Shown here piece by piece: positions 16,707 through 24,987 of a stretch of 64,000 nt of DNA (the stretch's first letter is position 1; each line of letters begins with the position of its first letter). The notes under the pieces are model-generated. The model made no database searches. It worked only from the letters and a program-made list of their open reading frames with translations, and was not told the origin of the DNA. The translations under genes and the position numbers were made by a program. This DNA comes from UBA1479 sp048263775 (GTDB lineage: Bacteria; Pseudomonadota; Alphaproteobacteria; Rhodospirillales; Casp-alpha2): NCBI GenBank assembly GCA_048263775.1, contig JBLXDU010000001.1, forward strand, positions 558,001 to 622,000, written 5' to 3'.

Positions 16707-16900
16707 GCTTGGGTGTCCTTGGGCTGTCCTTGGGATTTGGGGATCATGGGGTGTGCGCGCACCATAAGTATCCGGCTCTGTCCGGGCAAGCGGTTGAAAA
16801 GCGGGGATAACGGGGTGACGCTTTTTTAACACCAGATATGTTCAGATTTGCCTTTATGCATGTATGATTAGGGGAACATCCTAGTAAGGGGTCAAAAAAA

Positions 16901-18001
16901 GTGGCGGTTTATAAATTCGACCGCGTATCCGTGATGGTGTGCGAGGACAATGCATTCGTCCGGCGCACGCTGGAGGATGTGCTGCGGCAATTCGGATTCG
17001 AGCGCATCACGCTCCTCAAAAACGGTCAGGAAGCCATCGAAAGCCTGAAGTTGCTGAAGCAGGCGAAGAACCCGGGACCGGATCTGATCATCGCCGATCT
17101 GGTGATGGCGCCGATCAATGGGTTGCTGTTGTGCCGTTGGTGCCGATCGGCCAAGGAAACGCCGAACCGCATGGTGCCCTTCATCATGCTGTCAGGGGCA
17201 GCCGATCAGGATTATGTGGGGTCGGCCCGCGATCTGGGGGCGACGGAATTCCTCGCCAAGCCGTTTTCCGGTGAAACCATCTATAAGAAACTGCTGGAGG
17301 TCATCGATTTCCCGCGCCAGTTCGTGATGACCCAGAATTATTTCGGGCCCGACCGCCGGCGCAAGAAGGACCCGCCGCCGGACGATAATGAACGGCGCGA
17401 AAAGACGGAAGAGGATTGCACGGTCGTCTATTCGGCGGAAAAAATGACCAAACCGAAGTCTGACAGCGACGTCTTCCTGTTCAAGCCGACCAATTACCTG
17501 CGGGAGAAATGCGCCGGCGGTAAGATCAACCCGCTGGAGCGCGGTGAGATGCCGACGGCGCTCATCGAAGAGGCGGAAAAGAAGCTGGAGCGCGCGACCC
17601 TCGACTTTACCAAGTGGGCGCAGGATTACCTGGGCCGCCTGTCGGACCTGTGTACTCAGGCATTGCTGGAACCGGGCCGACGCACCCAGCAGTTCGTGGA
17701 AATCAACCAGGTCGCGCTGGAATTGCGCGGACAGGGCGGAACCTTCGGGTATCCGCTGATTTCGGTGTTCGGCAAGATGCTGTTCGATTCGACCCGTGAC
17801 GGCTGCCGTGAGGACGACGCCCAGGTGGAAATCGTCAAGGCCCATGTCGACGCCATGCGGGCGGTGCTGCGTGAAAAGATCGCGGGCGATGGTGGTGAGA
17901 TCGGCAAGCAGTTGATCGCGGCGCTGCGCGAAGGCATCGAAAAGCAGGAAAAGGCCCGCAAGGCAGCCATCGAGGAAATGAAGCAGCAAGCGGGCGGCTG
18001 A
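16901..18001 (+). CDS. response regulator with a long unfamiliar C-terminal region
   Basis: 366 residues. The receiver domain (about 7-135) has the acidic pair in CEDN, the phospho-acceptor Asp66 in IIADLVM, the Ser/Thr switch in MLSGAADQ, and Lys in FLAKPFS. After it comes the phrase YFGPDRRRKK, seen in a group of alphaproteobacterial receivers, then about 200 residues with no recognised DNA-binding or enzymatic domain. That part is helical and charged, rich in Glu/Lys, and ends in a coiled-coil-like tail (KQEKARKAAIEEMKQQ). The start is GTG with AAGGGG upstream. No histidine kinase is adjacent, so the partner is unknown. Confidence 0.88.
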   Translation: MAVYKFDRVSVMVCEDNAFVRRTLEDVLRQFGFERITLLKNGQEAIESLKLLKQAKNPGPDLIIADLVMAPINGLLLCRWCRSAKETPNRMVPFIMLSGAADQDYVGSARDLGATEFLAKPFSGETIYKKLLEVIDFPRQFVMTQNYFGPDRRRKKDPPPDDNERREKTEEDCTVVYSAEKMTKPKSDSDVFLFKPTNYLREKCAGGKINPLERGEMPTALIEEAEKKLERATLDFTKWAQDYLGRLSDLCTQALLEPGRRTQQFVEINQVALELRGQGGTFGYPLISVFGKMLFDSTRDGCREDDAQVEIVKAHVDAMRAVLREKIAGDGGEIGKQLIAALREGIEKQEKARKAAIEEMKQQAGG

Positions 18002-18019
18002 CATCCAACCTACAGCGCG

Positions 18020-18448
18020 TTATTGCGGATCGCCGGTCCGAATGCTGGTTTTCGCCAAATGGCGGATGGCGTCCTGGACCGCCGTTTCCGTAATTCGGGA
18101 CAGGGCGTCTTCCGCGCCGACCCATTCGCGCTTGCGGAAGTGCTTTTCATCCCAGTTATCAAGTTGCTCGGTGACGAAGAAGGGAAAGATCTCGACCCGG
18201 TAGACCCGCCCGAACTTGGAATAGAAATATTCCCCCAGGGGCTGGTCGCCCGTTTCCCCCAAAAGTCCCGCTTCCTCAAGCGCTTCCTTGGCCGCCGAGG
18301 CGGCGGCGGTCATGTTCGGCTCGACCGTGCCCTTGGGCACGATCCAGCGTCCCGTGTTTCGCGATGTGATGAGGGCGAATTCAACCCGGGTATCGACCGT
18401 CCGATAGGGGACGACGCAGGATTGTTCGACGGGGTGTGGTGTCAGCAT
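18020..18448 (-). CDS. Nudix hydrolase
   Basis: 142 residues. The Nudix box runs from GTVEPNMTAAASAAKE to ALEEAGLLG and keeps the metal-binding Glu residues (KEALEEAG), with Lys in place of the usual Arg. Substrate is unknown; this group includes diphosphoinositol-polyphosphate-like and general NDP-X hydrolases (the segment GRWIVPKGTVEP is typical of it). It is the last gene of a tight three-gene minus-strand set, 3 bases after the YbdK-type ligase. Confidence 0.9.
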   Translation of the reverse strand: MLTPHPVEQSCVVPYRTVDTRVEFALITSRNTGRWIVPKGTVEPNMTAAASAAKEALEEAGLLGETGDQPLGEYFYSKFGRVYRVEIFPFFVTEQLDNWDEKHFRKREWVGAEDALSRITETAVQDAIRHLAKTSIRTGDPQ

Positions 18449-18451
18449 GGG

Positions 18452-19597
18452 TCAGGGTTCCGGCACTTGGGTGGTCTCGATGATCAGACGGTCGACCACG
18501 GCGGCCAGGGCCGCATCAGTCGTTGCGCCGGCGGCAAGGGATTCGGCATAGGCGGCAAGCTGGCGATGGGCACCGGTGCCGCGTTCACGGATGGTTTTCA
18601 GATGGGTAATCTGGGCGGTGCAACCCAGGGCCTCCGCATCCTCGGCGATCAGACCCGTGATCTCGTCAAGCAGCAGGCCGAAGGGCACGACGGCGCCCTT
18701 GCCGAAATCGACCAGGCCTTCGTCCAGCCCGTAACGCTGGGCGCGCCAGCGGTTTTCCTCCAGCAGCATGGGCGAATAGATACGCCAGCGCTGGTTCTGC
18801 AGCTTCAGCCGGTACAGCATGCGCAGGATGCAAGTGAACAGGGCCGCGACGGCCAAGGCGTCCTCCATCAGGGGACAGACGTCGGCGATGCGCATTTCCA
18901 GGGTCGGGAACCGGGCGCTGGGCCGCACGTCCCACCACAGTTTGGTCGCATCCTCGATCAAGCCGGCATCGACCAAAACCTGGACGTGACGCTGGTATTC
19001 GCTGAACGACTGGAACTGGTTGGGCAGACCCGTACGCGGCAACTCATCGAAGATGCTGAGACGGTAGGATTTCAGCCCCGTATCCTGCCCCCGCCAGAAC
19101 GGCGAGGAGGTCGACAGCGCCAGCAGATGCGGCAGGAAATAACTGATCTGATTCAATAGATCGATGCGCAGTTCGTCGTCATCGCCCAGCCCGACATGGA
19201 CATGCATGCCGCAGATCATCAGCCGGTGCGCCGGGGCCTGGATATCGCGGGCGATCTCGTTGTAGCGCGCGCGGTCCGTGTGGTGTTGGGATTCCCATAG
19301 CGAGAATGGATGGGTCGAGGCCGCGATCGGCGCCAGGCCGTAGCCGTCCGCGACGTCGGCGACGGTCGTGCGCAGTTCCGTCAATTCCGCCCGCGCCTGG
19401 GTGATATCGGTGCAGACGCTGGTGTTGACCTCGATCTGGGATGACAGGAATTCGTGGGCGACGCGGCCCTTCAGGCGTTTCTCGCATTCCTCGAACAGGC
19501 TTTCGGGGGCTTTGTCCGTGACCGCCCGCGTTTCCTTATCGACGAGAAGGTATTCCTCCTCGATCCCCAGGGTAAAAGGCGGGGCGGCAGTCGCCAC
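18452..19597 (-). CDS. carboxylate-amine ligase, YbdK / GCS2 family
   Basis: 381 residues. Family marks are the N-terminal FTLGIEEEYLLVD, the middle SQIEVNTSVC and CGMHVHVGL, and the later RFPTLEMRIADVCP. The fold is that of glutamate-cysteine ligase type 2, with ATP-dependent ligase chemistry joining a carboxylate and an amine; weak glutamate-cysteine ligase activity is known for E. coli YbdK. It lies between a Nudix hydrolase and an N-formylglutamate amidohydrolase with gaps of 3 bases and 1 base, so the three are surely cotranscribed. A true glutathione role cannot be claimed from this alone. Confidence 0.93.
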   Translation of the reverse strand: MATAAPPFTLGIEEEYLLVDKETRAVTDKAPESLFEECEKRLKGRVAHEFLSSQIEVNTSVCTDITQARAELTELRTTVADVADGYGLAPIAASTHPFSLWESQHHTDRARYNEIARDIQAPAHRLMICGMHVHVGLGDDDELRIDLLNQISYFLPHLLALSTSSPFWRGQDTGLKSYRLSIFDELPRTGLPNQFQSFSEYQRHVQVLVDAGLIEDATKLWWDVRPSARFPTLEMRIADVCPLMEDALAVAALFTCILRMLYRLKLQNQRWRIYSPMLLEENRWRAQRYGLDEGLVDFGKGAVVPFGLLLDEITGLIAEDAEALGCTAQITHLKTIRERGTGAHRQLAAYAESLAAGATTDAALAAVVDRLIIETTQVPEP

Positions 19598-19598
19598 C

Positions 19599-20405
19599 TT
19601 AGAAGTACTCCACCTTGAACAGGTCGTCGTCGCGCAGGATGTCGGTCAAGACGTCGGTGAGAATGCCGGCCCAGCGCTGGACGCCGGCGTCGTCCGCGAC
19701 CTGATCCTGATTGATTTCAAGGACGCAATTGGCGAGGCCGCAGGCCCCGGCATGGGCATCAATGGTATAGGCTACATCCTTGCCCGAATAGGGCAGGTTA
19801 TCGCCGACATCCAGGCCGCGGTCGTGCAGGGCCTTGATCAGCGGCCGGGCGAGGCGTTGGTCGTGGTTCCACAGCACGCCTACGTCCCAGGGCCGGGGGC
19901 TGCCACCGAAGCGGGGCGAAAAACTGTGCACGGCAAACAGCACCGGCGGCCGGCGATGCAGCCAAACATCGGTCATCGTGCGCCGCAGCAGTTGGTGATA
20001 GGGCTCGAACAAGGCTTCCAGGCGGGCCGTTACCTGGGTCGGGGTCAGCGCTTGGTTGGCGGGAATCAAGGTTTCGTCTGAAACCTCGGGCATGCTGGTG
20101 GGATGGCCCGGCGGGCGGTTGAGGTCGACCACCAGGCGCGAATAGCCCGCCAGCACGGCGGTCGCGTCCAGGGATTCGGCCAGCAGGCGGGTCACGCCTT
20201 CGGCGCCGATGTCATAGGCGATGTGGCGGTCAAAATGTTCCGGGTTGAGGCCCAGGTCGCCCAATGCGCGGGGCACCTGCCGGCTGGCATGGTCGCAGGA
20301 CAGGACCAGGGCGCTGTTTGCTCCCACATTGATCCGTTCTGCGGCGGGGGCTTCGTCGGCGGCCAGCAGAGGTTGGCCCGCTTCGATGGGTTCGGGTGCA
20401 TCCAT
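19599..20405 (-). CDS. N-formylglutamate amidohydrolase family protein
   Basis: 268 residues from the ATG at 20405, which is preceded by GGGAGG one base away. The family signatures are LVLSCDHASRQVP (metal-binding His), AYDIGAEGVTRLLAE, and VFAVHSFSPRFGG with another metal His. The enzyme class hydrolyses N-formylglutamate to glutamate and formate, but many family members stand outside histidine degradation, as this one appears to do since no hut genes are near. It is the first gene of the operon with the YbdK ligase and the Nudix hydrolase. Confidence 0.9.
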   Translation of the reverse strand: MDAPEPIEAGQPLLAADEAPAAERINVGANSALVLSCDHASRQVPRALGDLGLNPEHFDRHIAYDIGAEGVTRLLAESLDATAVLAGYSRLVVDLNRPPGHPTSMPEVSDETLIPANQALTPTQVTARLEALFEPYHQLLRRTMTDVWLHRRPPVLFAVHSFSPRFGGSPRPWDVGVLWNHDQRLARPLIKALHDRGLDVGDNLPYSGKDVAYTIDAHAGACGLANCVLEINQDQVADDAGVQRWAGILTDVLTDILRDDDLFKVEYF

Positions 20406-20535
20406 GCCTCCCAATATAGCGTTCTGACCCGGCGGGGGGAGTCCCTTGTGCGGCCCGCGCGGCATCCCTGGACAGACCGCGCCGTCACGGCAATAGTGCC
20501 GGCACCTCACCCGCGACCGCGAAGGAAAATCCTGC

Positions 20536-21447
20536 GTGACCGATTCCCGGCAAACCATGAAAGTCCCTGCTGGTTGGATCCTGGCTGCGCTGGTCATCGG
20601 TGCCCTGTTCGCCGGATCGTCGACCCTGTTCGTGCGCCTGAACGAACTTGGCCCCATAACCTCGGCCTTCTACCGCGCGTTCCTGGCGCTGCCGGTGTTG
20701 TGGTTCGCCATGGGCTGGGAAACCCGCGCCGCCGCCACGGTGCCGCCGCGCGCCCTGGCGCGGCGCGATTACGGGATGCTTGCCTTGGCCGGGCTGTTCT
20801 TCGCGGGCGATCTGTTTTTCTGGCACCTGGCGATCATGAACACGGCGATCGCCAATGCGACCCTGCTGGCGACCCTGTCGCCGGTCTATGTTACGGCGAT
20901 CCTGTTCGTGCTGTTCCGTGAACGGGTGCGGCCCCTGTTCCTGGGCGGCACGGCCCTGGCGGTGGCAGGGGCGGCTTTGCTAATGGGCGATAGTTTCACG
21001 TTCCGGCCCGACCGCCTGTTGGGTGATGTCTACGGCTTGATCACGGGCCTGTTCCTGGCGGGCTATATGGTGACGGTGGGGCGGCTGCGGCAGCGGGCCG
21101 GGATCGGCACCGGCACGCTCATGTTCTGGTCGACCCTGGTCACGGCGGTGGCGCTGCTGCCGCTGGCCCTGGTGCTGGAAGATCGCATGCTCGCCGGCAC
21201 ACTGTTCGGCTGGACCATGCTGGCGGCCCTGGCGTTGGTCAGCCATGTTGCGGGCCAAGGCTTGGTGGCCATGGCCATGGCCCATCTGCCGACGGCCTTC
21301 GCCTCGGTCGGCCTGATCATGGAGGTCATCGCCGCCGCCGTGCTCGGCTGGGCGTTCCTGAATGAACCGCTTGCCCCCCTGCAATGGCTGGGGGCGGGGG
21401 TCGTCGTTGCGGGGGTCGTCGTCGCCCGTGGCGGCAGCCGCAGCTGA
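20536..21447 (+). CDS. EamA-family (DMT) transporter
   Basis: 303 residues with ten predicted hydrophobic helices in two EamA repeats, the first opening with GALFAGSSTLFVRLNELGPITSAFYR. DMT proteins export or import small metabolites such as amino acids; nothing here fixes the substrate. The start is GTG at 20536 with GAAGGAAA about 8 bases upstream. It is transcribed divergently from the N-formylglutamate amidohydrolase operon. Confidence 0.9.
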   Translation: MTDSRQTMKVPAGWILAALVIGALFAGSSTLFVRLNELGPITSAFYRAFLALPVLWFAMGWETRAAATVPPRALARRDYGMLALAGLFFAGDLFFWHLAIMNTAIANATLLATLSPVYVTAILFVLFRERVRPLFLGGTALAVAGAALLMGDSFTFRPDRLLGDVYGLITGLFLAGYMVTVGRLRQRAGIGTGTLMFWSTLVTAVALLPLALVLEDRMLAGTLFGWTMLAALALVSHVAGQGLVAMAMAHLPTAFASVGLIMEVIAAAVLGWAFLNEPLAPLQWLGAGVVVAGVVVARGGSRS

Positions 21448-21507
21448 CGGTGCCCTTGACGGTCCCCGGGGGCGATGTGCGAGAAAGGGGGCGCAGGAGA
21501 CAAAACA

Positions 21508-21753
21508 GTGACCGAAGCCCCCGTCGATAAAGCCCTATTGGAACAGTTGATCTGTTCCCCCTGTATCAGCGTCTGCGTGCTGGACGAGCCCACGGGCTTC
21601 TGCAAGGGCTGCTGGCGGACGGTCGACGAGATCGCCCAATGGCCCCGCCTGATGCGCTCTCAGCGCCTGGAAATCCTCGCGCGATTGGCCGAGCGCCGCG
21701 GTGCCACGTCCCTGACCGACCGCGGCCAGGGGCCGATGCTGGCGGCGGACTGA
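21508..21753 (+). CDS. DUF1289 small cysteine protein
   Basis: 81 residues. The DUF1289 pattern is complete: CSPCISVCVLDEPTGFCKGCWRTVDEI, with five conserved Cys, followed by W and a helix with Arg/Glu. The family is widespread in Proteobacteria, probably binds metal or an Fe-S cluster, and has no proven function. GTG at 21508 is preferred because AGGAG lies about 8 bases before it; an in-frame ATG at 21475 would add eleven residues. Confidence 0.85.
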   Translation: MTEAPVDKALLEQLICSPCISVCVLDEPTGFCKGCWRTVDEIAQWPRLMRSQRLEILARLAERRGATSLTDRGQGPMLAAD

Positions 21754-21835
21754 ACCGCCGGTCCGACGCATCGGCCGTGTTCCGGTTTCACGCAAATCGT
21801 CGTCGCGAACCGGCTGGTTCGCTCGGGATTTTCGG

Positions 21836-22255
21836 CTACCAGATTCCCGTATTCTCCATGGACGCCCAGGGTTCTGCCGGGGCCAGGGCCTCGCCTTCCT
21901 GCAGCAGCTCGATGGATATGCCGTCGGGTGAGCGGACGAAGGCCATGCGCCCGTCACGCGGCGGGCGGTTGATGGTCACGCCGCCGTCCTGCAGGCGCTG
22001 ACAGGTCGCGTAGATGTCTTTCACGTTGAAGGCAAGGTGGCCGAAATTGCGTCCGCCCGTGTATTCCTCGGGATCGTAGTTGTAGGTCAACTCGATCTGA
22101 GAATCCGGGTTTTCATCGGCCGCGACGAAGATCAGCATATAGCCGTGTTCCGGCCGGTCCGACCGGCGCACTTCCTTGAGGCCGAGCAGATCGCAATAAA
22201 AGCGCAAGCTGGCGTCCACGTCGGATATCCGCACCATCGTATGCAGGTATCTCAT
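21836..22255 (-). CDS. gloA: VOC-family protein, lactoylglutathione lyase (glyoxalase I)-like
   Basis: 139 residues with the four metal ligands in order: His5 (MRYLHTM), Glu in QIELTYN, His in FGHLAFNV and Glu in ISIELLQ. The phrases RFYCDLLGLKEVRR and DPEEYTGGRNFGHLAF are typical of glyoxalase I, which converts the methylglyoxal-glutathione adduct to lactoylglutathione in the cytosol. Length is as expected. It is transcribed divergently from the MFS gene, with about 80 bases between the two starts. Confidence 0.88.
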   Translation of the reverse strand: MRYLHTMVRISDVDASLRFYCDLLGLKEVRRSDRPEHGYMLIFVAADENPDSQIELTYNYDPEEYTGGRNFGHLAFNVKDIYATCQRLQDGGVTINRPPRDGRMAFVRSPDGISIELLQEGEALAPAEPWASMENTGIW

Positions 22256-22335
22256 TTGCCTGTTTCTCCCTGAATGTCCTGGCGGTGTACACTCGGTCTA
22301 ACAGATTCCCGCAGGCTTTTCCATGAGCGCCGACC

Positions 22336-23628
22336 GTGACCCCACCGGATTCCGATCCGCCCCATCCGTTGCTTCGCATTCTGCCCTGGTTGATTTGGGG
22401 GCTGGGCACCTTCCTGTTCAGCTTCGTGCATTTTCAGCGGGTGGCGCCCGGCGTCATGGTCGACACCCTGATGCGGGAATTCGCCGTGGGTGGTGCTTTG
22501 TTGGGCAACCTGTCGGCGGTCTATTTCTATTCCTATGCCATCTTCCAGGTGCCGGCGGGATTGATCGTCGATGCCTATGGTTCGCGCCGGATCATGGTGC
22601 TGTCGGCCCTGTTGATCGCCGCCGGATGTTTTGTGTTCGCCTTGGCGGAGACGGTGCTCGGCGCCTTCGCCGGCCGGCTGCTGATCGGCATCGGCGGCGG
22701 GGCGACCTTCGTCGTTGCGCTCAACCTTGCGGCCGTGTGGTTTCCGCCAGCACGGTTCGCCTTGCTTAGCGGGCTGACTGTGGGGGCAGGGGTCGCCGGC
22801 GCCGTCGTCGGCCAGGTGCCCCTGGCCTGGGCGGTTGATGCTGTGGGCTGGCGGCCTGCCATGTTGGTGACCGGGGTGGTGGCGCTGGCGGCGGGGGGCG
22901 GCGCCATTCTGGCCTTGCGTTTGCCCCGGCCGCGGGGCCAGGGATTGCGGCCGGTCAGCCCCGGCCGAGGCGGCTTGCTTGTCGGGTTTCGCGCGGTTTT
23001 GGCGCAGCGCGATCTTTGGATACTGACCGGTGCGGGGTCGGGCAACATGTCGGTGATGCTGGCGTTCGGCGGCCTGTGGGCTGTGCCCTGGCTGGTCCAA
23101 GTCCACGGCATGACCCGTGGGCAGGCGGCGGTTGCGGTGTCTCTCAACGCCGTCGGCTGGGTCGTCGGATCGCCGCTTCTGGGCTGGATCGGGCAGCGCC
23201 TGGGTAGGCGAAAAATTCCCTTCGTCTGCGCCAATCTGGTCTCACTCGCCTGTTTTGCCGCCCTTATCCTGGTGCCCGGCCATGGCATGGTCGCGCTGCA
23301 CGGGCTGTTGTTCTTGCAAGGGCTTGCCACGGGGGCCGTGGTGCTGGTGTTCACCACCACCCATGAACGGTTTGCCGGCCAGGAAAGCGTGACCCTCGGC
23401 ATCGTCAACACGGGCATCATGTTTGCCATTGCCGTGTTCCAGCCCCTGGTCGGCTGGGCCCTGGATCTCAACTGGCATGGTGGCATGGTGGAAGGCGCCC
23501 GGGTCTATGACGCCACCGCCTATCAAAGCGGGCTCAGCCTGTTATTTATCGGGGGCGTCGTCGCCGTGTCGTCGGGATTGATGCTGCCGGAGACGACGAA
23601 GGTACGGGCATCCGGCGGTGCGGATTAG
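22336..23628 (+). CDS. major facilitator superfamily transporter
   Basis: 430 residues with about twelve hydrophobic helices. The first half has the MFS motif between helices 2 and 3 (GLIVDAYGSRRIMVLSAL) and GRLLIGIGGGATFVVALNLAAVWFP. The second half repeats the pattern (GWIGQRLGRRKIPF). Substrate is unknown. The start is GTG at 22336; no good ribosome site is seen, and an out-of-frame ATG precedes it at 22323. It ends only 5 bases from the convergent YeeE/YedE gene, at the left border of the sulfur locus. Confidence 0.88.
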   Translation: MTPPDSDPPHPLLRILPWLIWGLGTFLFSFVHFQRVAPGVMVDTLMREFAVGGALLGNLSAVYFYSYAIFQVPAGLIVDAYGSRRIMVLSALLIAAGCFVFALAETVLGAFAGRLLIGIGGGATFVVALNLAAVWFPPARFALLSGLTVGAGVAGAVVGQVPLAWAVDAVGWRPAMLVTGVVALAAGGGAILALRLPRPRGQGLRPVSPGRGGLLVGFRAVLAQRDLWILTGAGSGNMSVMLAFGGLWAVPWLVQVHGMTRGQAAVAVSLNAVGWVVGSPLLGWIGQRLGRRKIPFVCANLVSLACFAALILVPGHGMVALHGLLFLQGLATGAVVLVFTTTHERFAGQESVTLGIVNTGIMFAIAVFQPLVGWALDLNWHGGMVEGARVYDATAYQSGLSLLFIGGVVAVSSGLMLPETTKVRASGGAD

Positions 23629-23633
23629 GCGGC

Positions 23634-24719
23634 CTATTCGGCGGGAACGATCTTGGGCGCGCGGCCACCGACGATGCGGGTCTTTACATGATGGCCGACG
23701 GCGCCGCCGGTGACGATGGACGCCAAGGCGATCAGGCTGCCGAGGGACAGGGTGCTCATCCCCGACAGACCGGCGCCGATGGTGCAGCCGAGCGCCAGCA
23801 CGCCGCCGAAACCCATCATCACGGCGCCCAGGGCATAGCGCGCCATATGGCCGGGGGAATCAAAGCCCTCGGCCTTCAGGGTCCGGGTCGCCGCCGCCCA
23901 GGCGAAGGCCCCGGCCAGGGTGCCGCCGATGGTGGTGACGCCGAAATCTGCGGCGGTGCCCGTATAGGTCATGAGAAACTGCAGGGCGTTGCCCATGGGC
24001 GTGGTGAAGGTCAGGCTGACCGGGCGCACCGGATTGAACTCGTCGAAGCCAAGCACGCCGGAAACGTACCATCCGGCGGAAATCAGCAGGCCGACGACGA
24101 GACCGGCGGTAATCCCGCCGACCACACCCGGTTGATGGCGCAGGCGGAACGCGGCGAAGGCGCCGATAACCATTAGGCCTGCGGCGATCACCAGGGCCGT
24201 CGTGCCCGCCCCTTCCGGCCCGGCGATCAGCAGCGGCAGGGCCTGCGGCGTGTCGCCGAGCGAGAGCGTGCCCGCACCTTCGATCCAGGTGCGAGGCAGG
24301 GCGAGGATGCCGCGGTTGGTGGCGTAGGCACTGAGCGCCATGACGACAATCACCAGCCAGGCCCGCAGGTTGCCACCTGCCGCGAGGACAAGGTGGCGGC
24401 CGCCGCAGCCCCGGGTGATGACCATGCCGAATCCGAACAGCAGGCCGCCGATAATCAGCGCCAGCCACATCACGGAACTGCCGAGGTAGATGCTGTCCTT
24501 CAGGTCGATGACGCCGAGATAAGAAAGAACCTGTGTGCCCAGAATGGCCAGCGGCAGGGCAATGGCCCAGGCGGCGGCCTGACGCGCCGGGCGACGATCA
24601 ATGACTTCGATCACGGCGGAACGCAGACAGAACCCGGAAGCTCGCGCCACGGTGCCGTAGATGAATCCGACGGCGAGGGCGCCGGCGAGAAGAAGAAATC
24701 TGGGTTCGAGCGAGTCCAT
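23634..24719 (-). CDS. YeeE/YedE-family (TsuA-like) sulfur-compound transporter
   Basis: 361 residues with about ten hydrophobic helices. The family signatures are present: ASGFCLRSAV, MVITRGCGGRHLV and LALGCTIGAGLSGMSTLSL. Each carries a Cys that in the TsuA structure lines the thiosulfate path. The protein should bring thiosulfate or a related sulfur ion across the inner membrane. Its place beside the sox genes fits. It is transcribed away from the fused MFS/spermidine-synthase-like gene across an AT-rich control region. Confidence 0.88.
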   Translation of the reverse strand: MDSLEPRFLLLAGALAVGFIYGTVARASGFCLRSAVIEVIDRRPARQAAAWAIALPLAILGTQVLSYLGVIDLKDSIYLGSSVMWLALIIGGLLFGFGMVITRGCGGRHLVLAAGGNLRAWLVIVVMALSAYATNRGILALPRTWIEGAGTLSLGDTPQALPLLIAGPEGAGTTALVIAAGLMVIGAFAAFRLRHQPGVVGGITAGLVVGLLISAGWYVSGVLGFDEFNPVRPVSLTFTTPMGNALQFLMTYTGTAADFGVTTIGGTLAGAFAWAAATRTLKAEGFDSPGHMARYALGAVMMGFGGVLALGCTIGAGLSGMSTLSLGSLIALASIVTGGAVGHHVKTRIVGGRAPKIVPAE

Positions 24720-24987
24720 ATCGTGCCGTTCCTGCGTGTGCCCAGGCCTGCGTGGTCCTGGGAATACGGCCCTTGGGCCATCTGGTTTCTGTATTTAAAC
24801 AGCGTTTATGGGGGAATCAATAATTATATTCACAAAAATATATGTGATTTAATTATATTTCACACAATTAGTGTACAATTGGCAGATGCCGCGGTTCCTG
24901 GGAATCCGGGCTTTTCCCTTTGGCGCATCGTGGTACAACCGCCGTTCGCCGGATTTCAGGTTCGGCAGGCCGACCCAGGGGACGCCC
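24720..24987. other. AT-rich divergent control region at the left end of the sulfur locus
   Basis: 268 bases between two divergent genes. The centre (about 24795-24885) is far richer in A/T than the rest of the window and contains the repeat described at 24826-24864. Upstream in-frame ATGs (24871, 24886) of the right-hand gene also lie here but are judged less likely starts. Confidence 0.5.
24826..24864. promoter_or_regulatory. candidate SoxR-type operator, site 1 (triple half sites)
   Basis: Three alternating half sites stand in an AT-only context: TATATTCACA, TATGTGATTTAA and ATATTTCACA. The outer part (ATTCAC, 10 bases, GTGATT) resembles the repeats in front of other sox transcription units at 27149, 29052, 34770 and 35496. 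It could control both the YeeE/YedE gene and the right-hand gene. The repeat is seen directly; the regulator is inferred. Confidence 0.5.
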
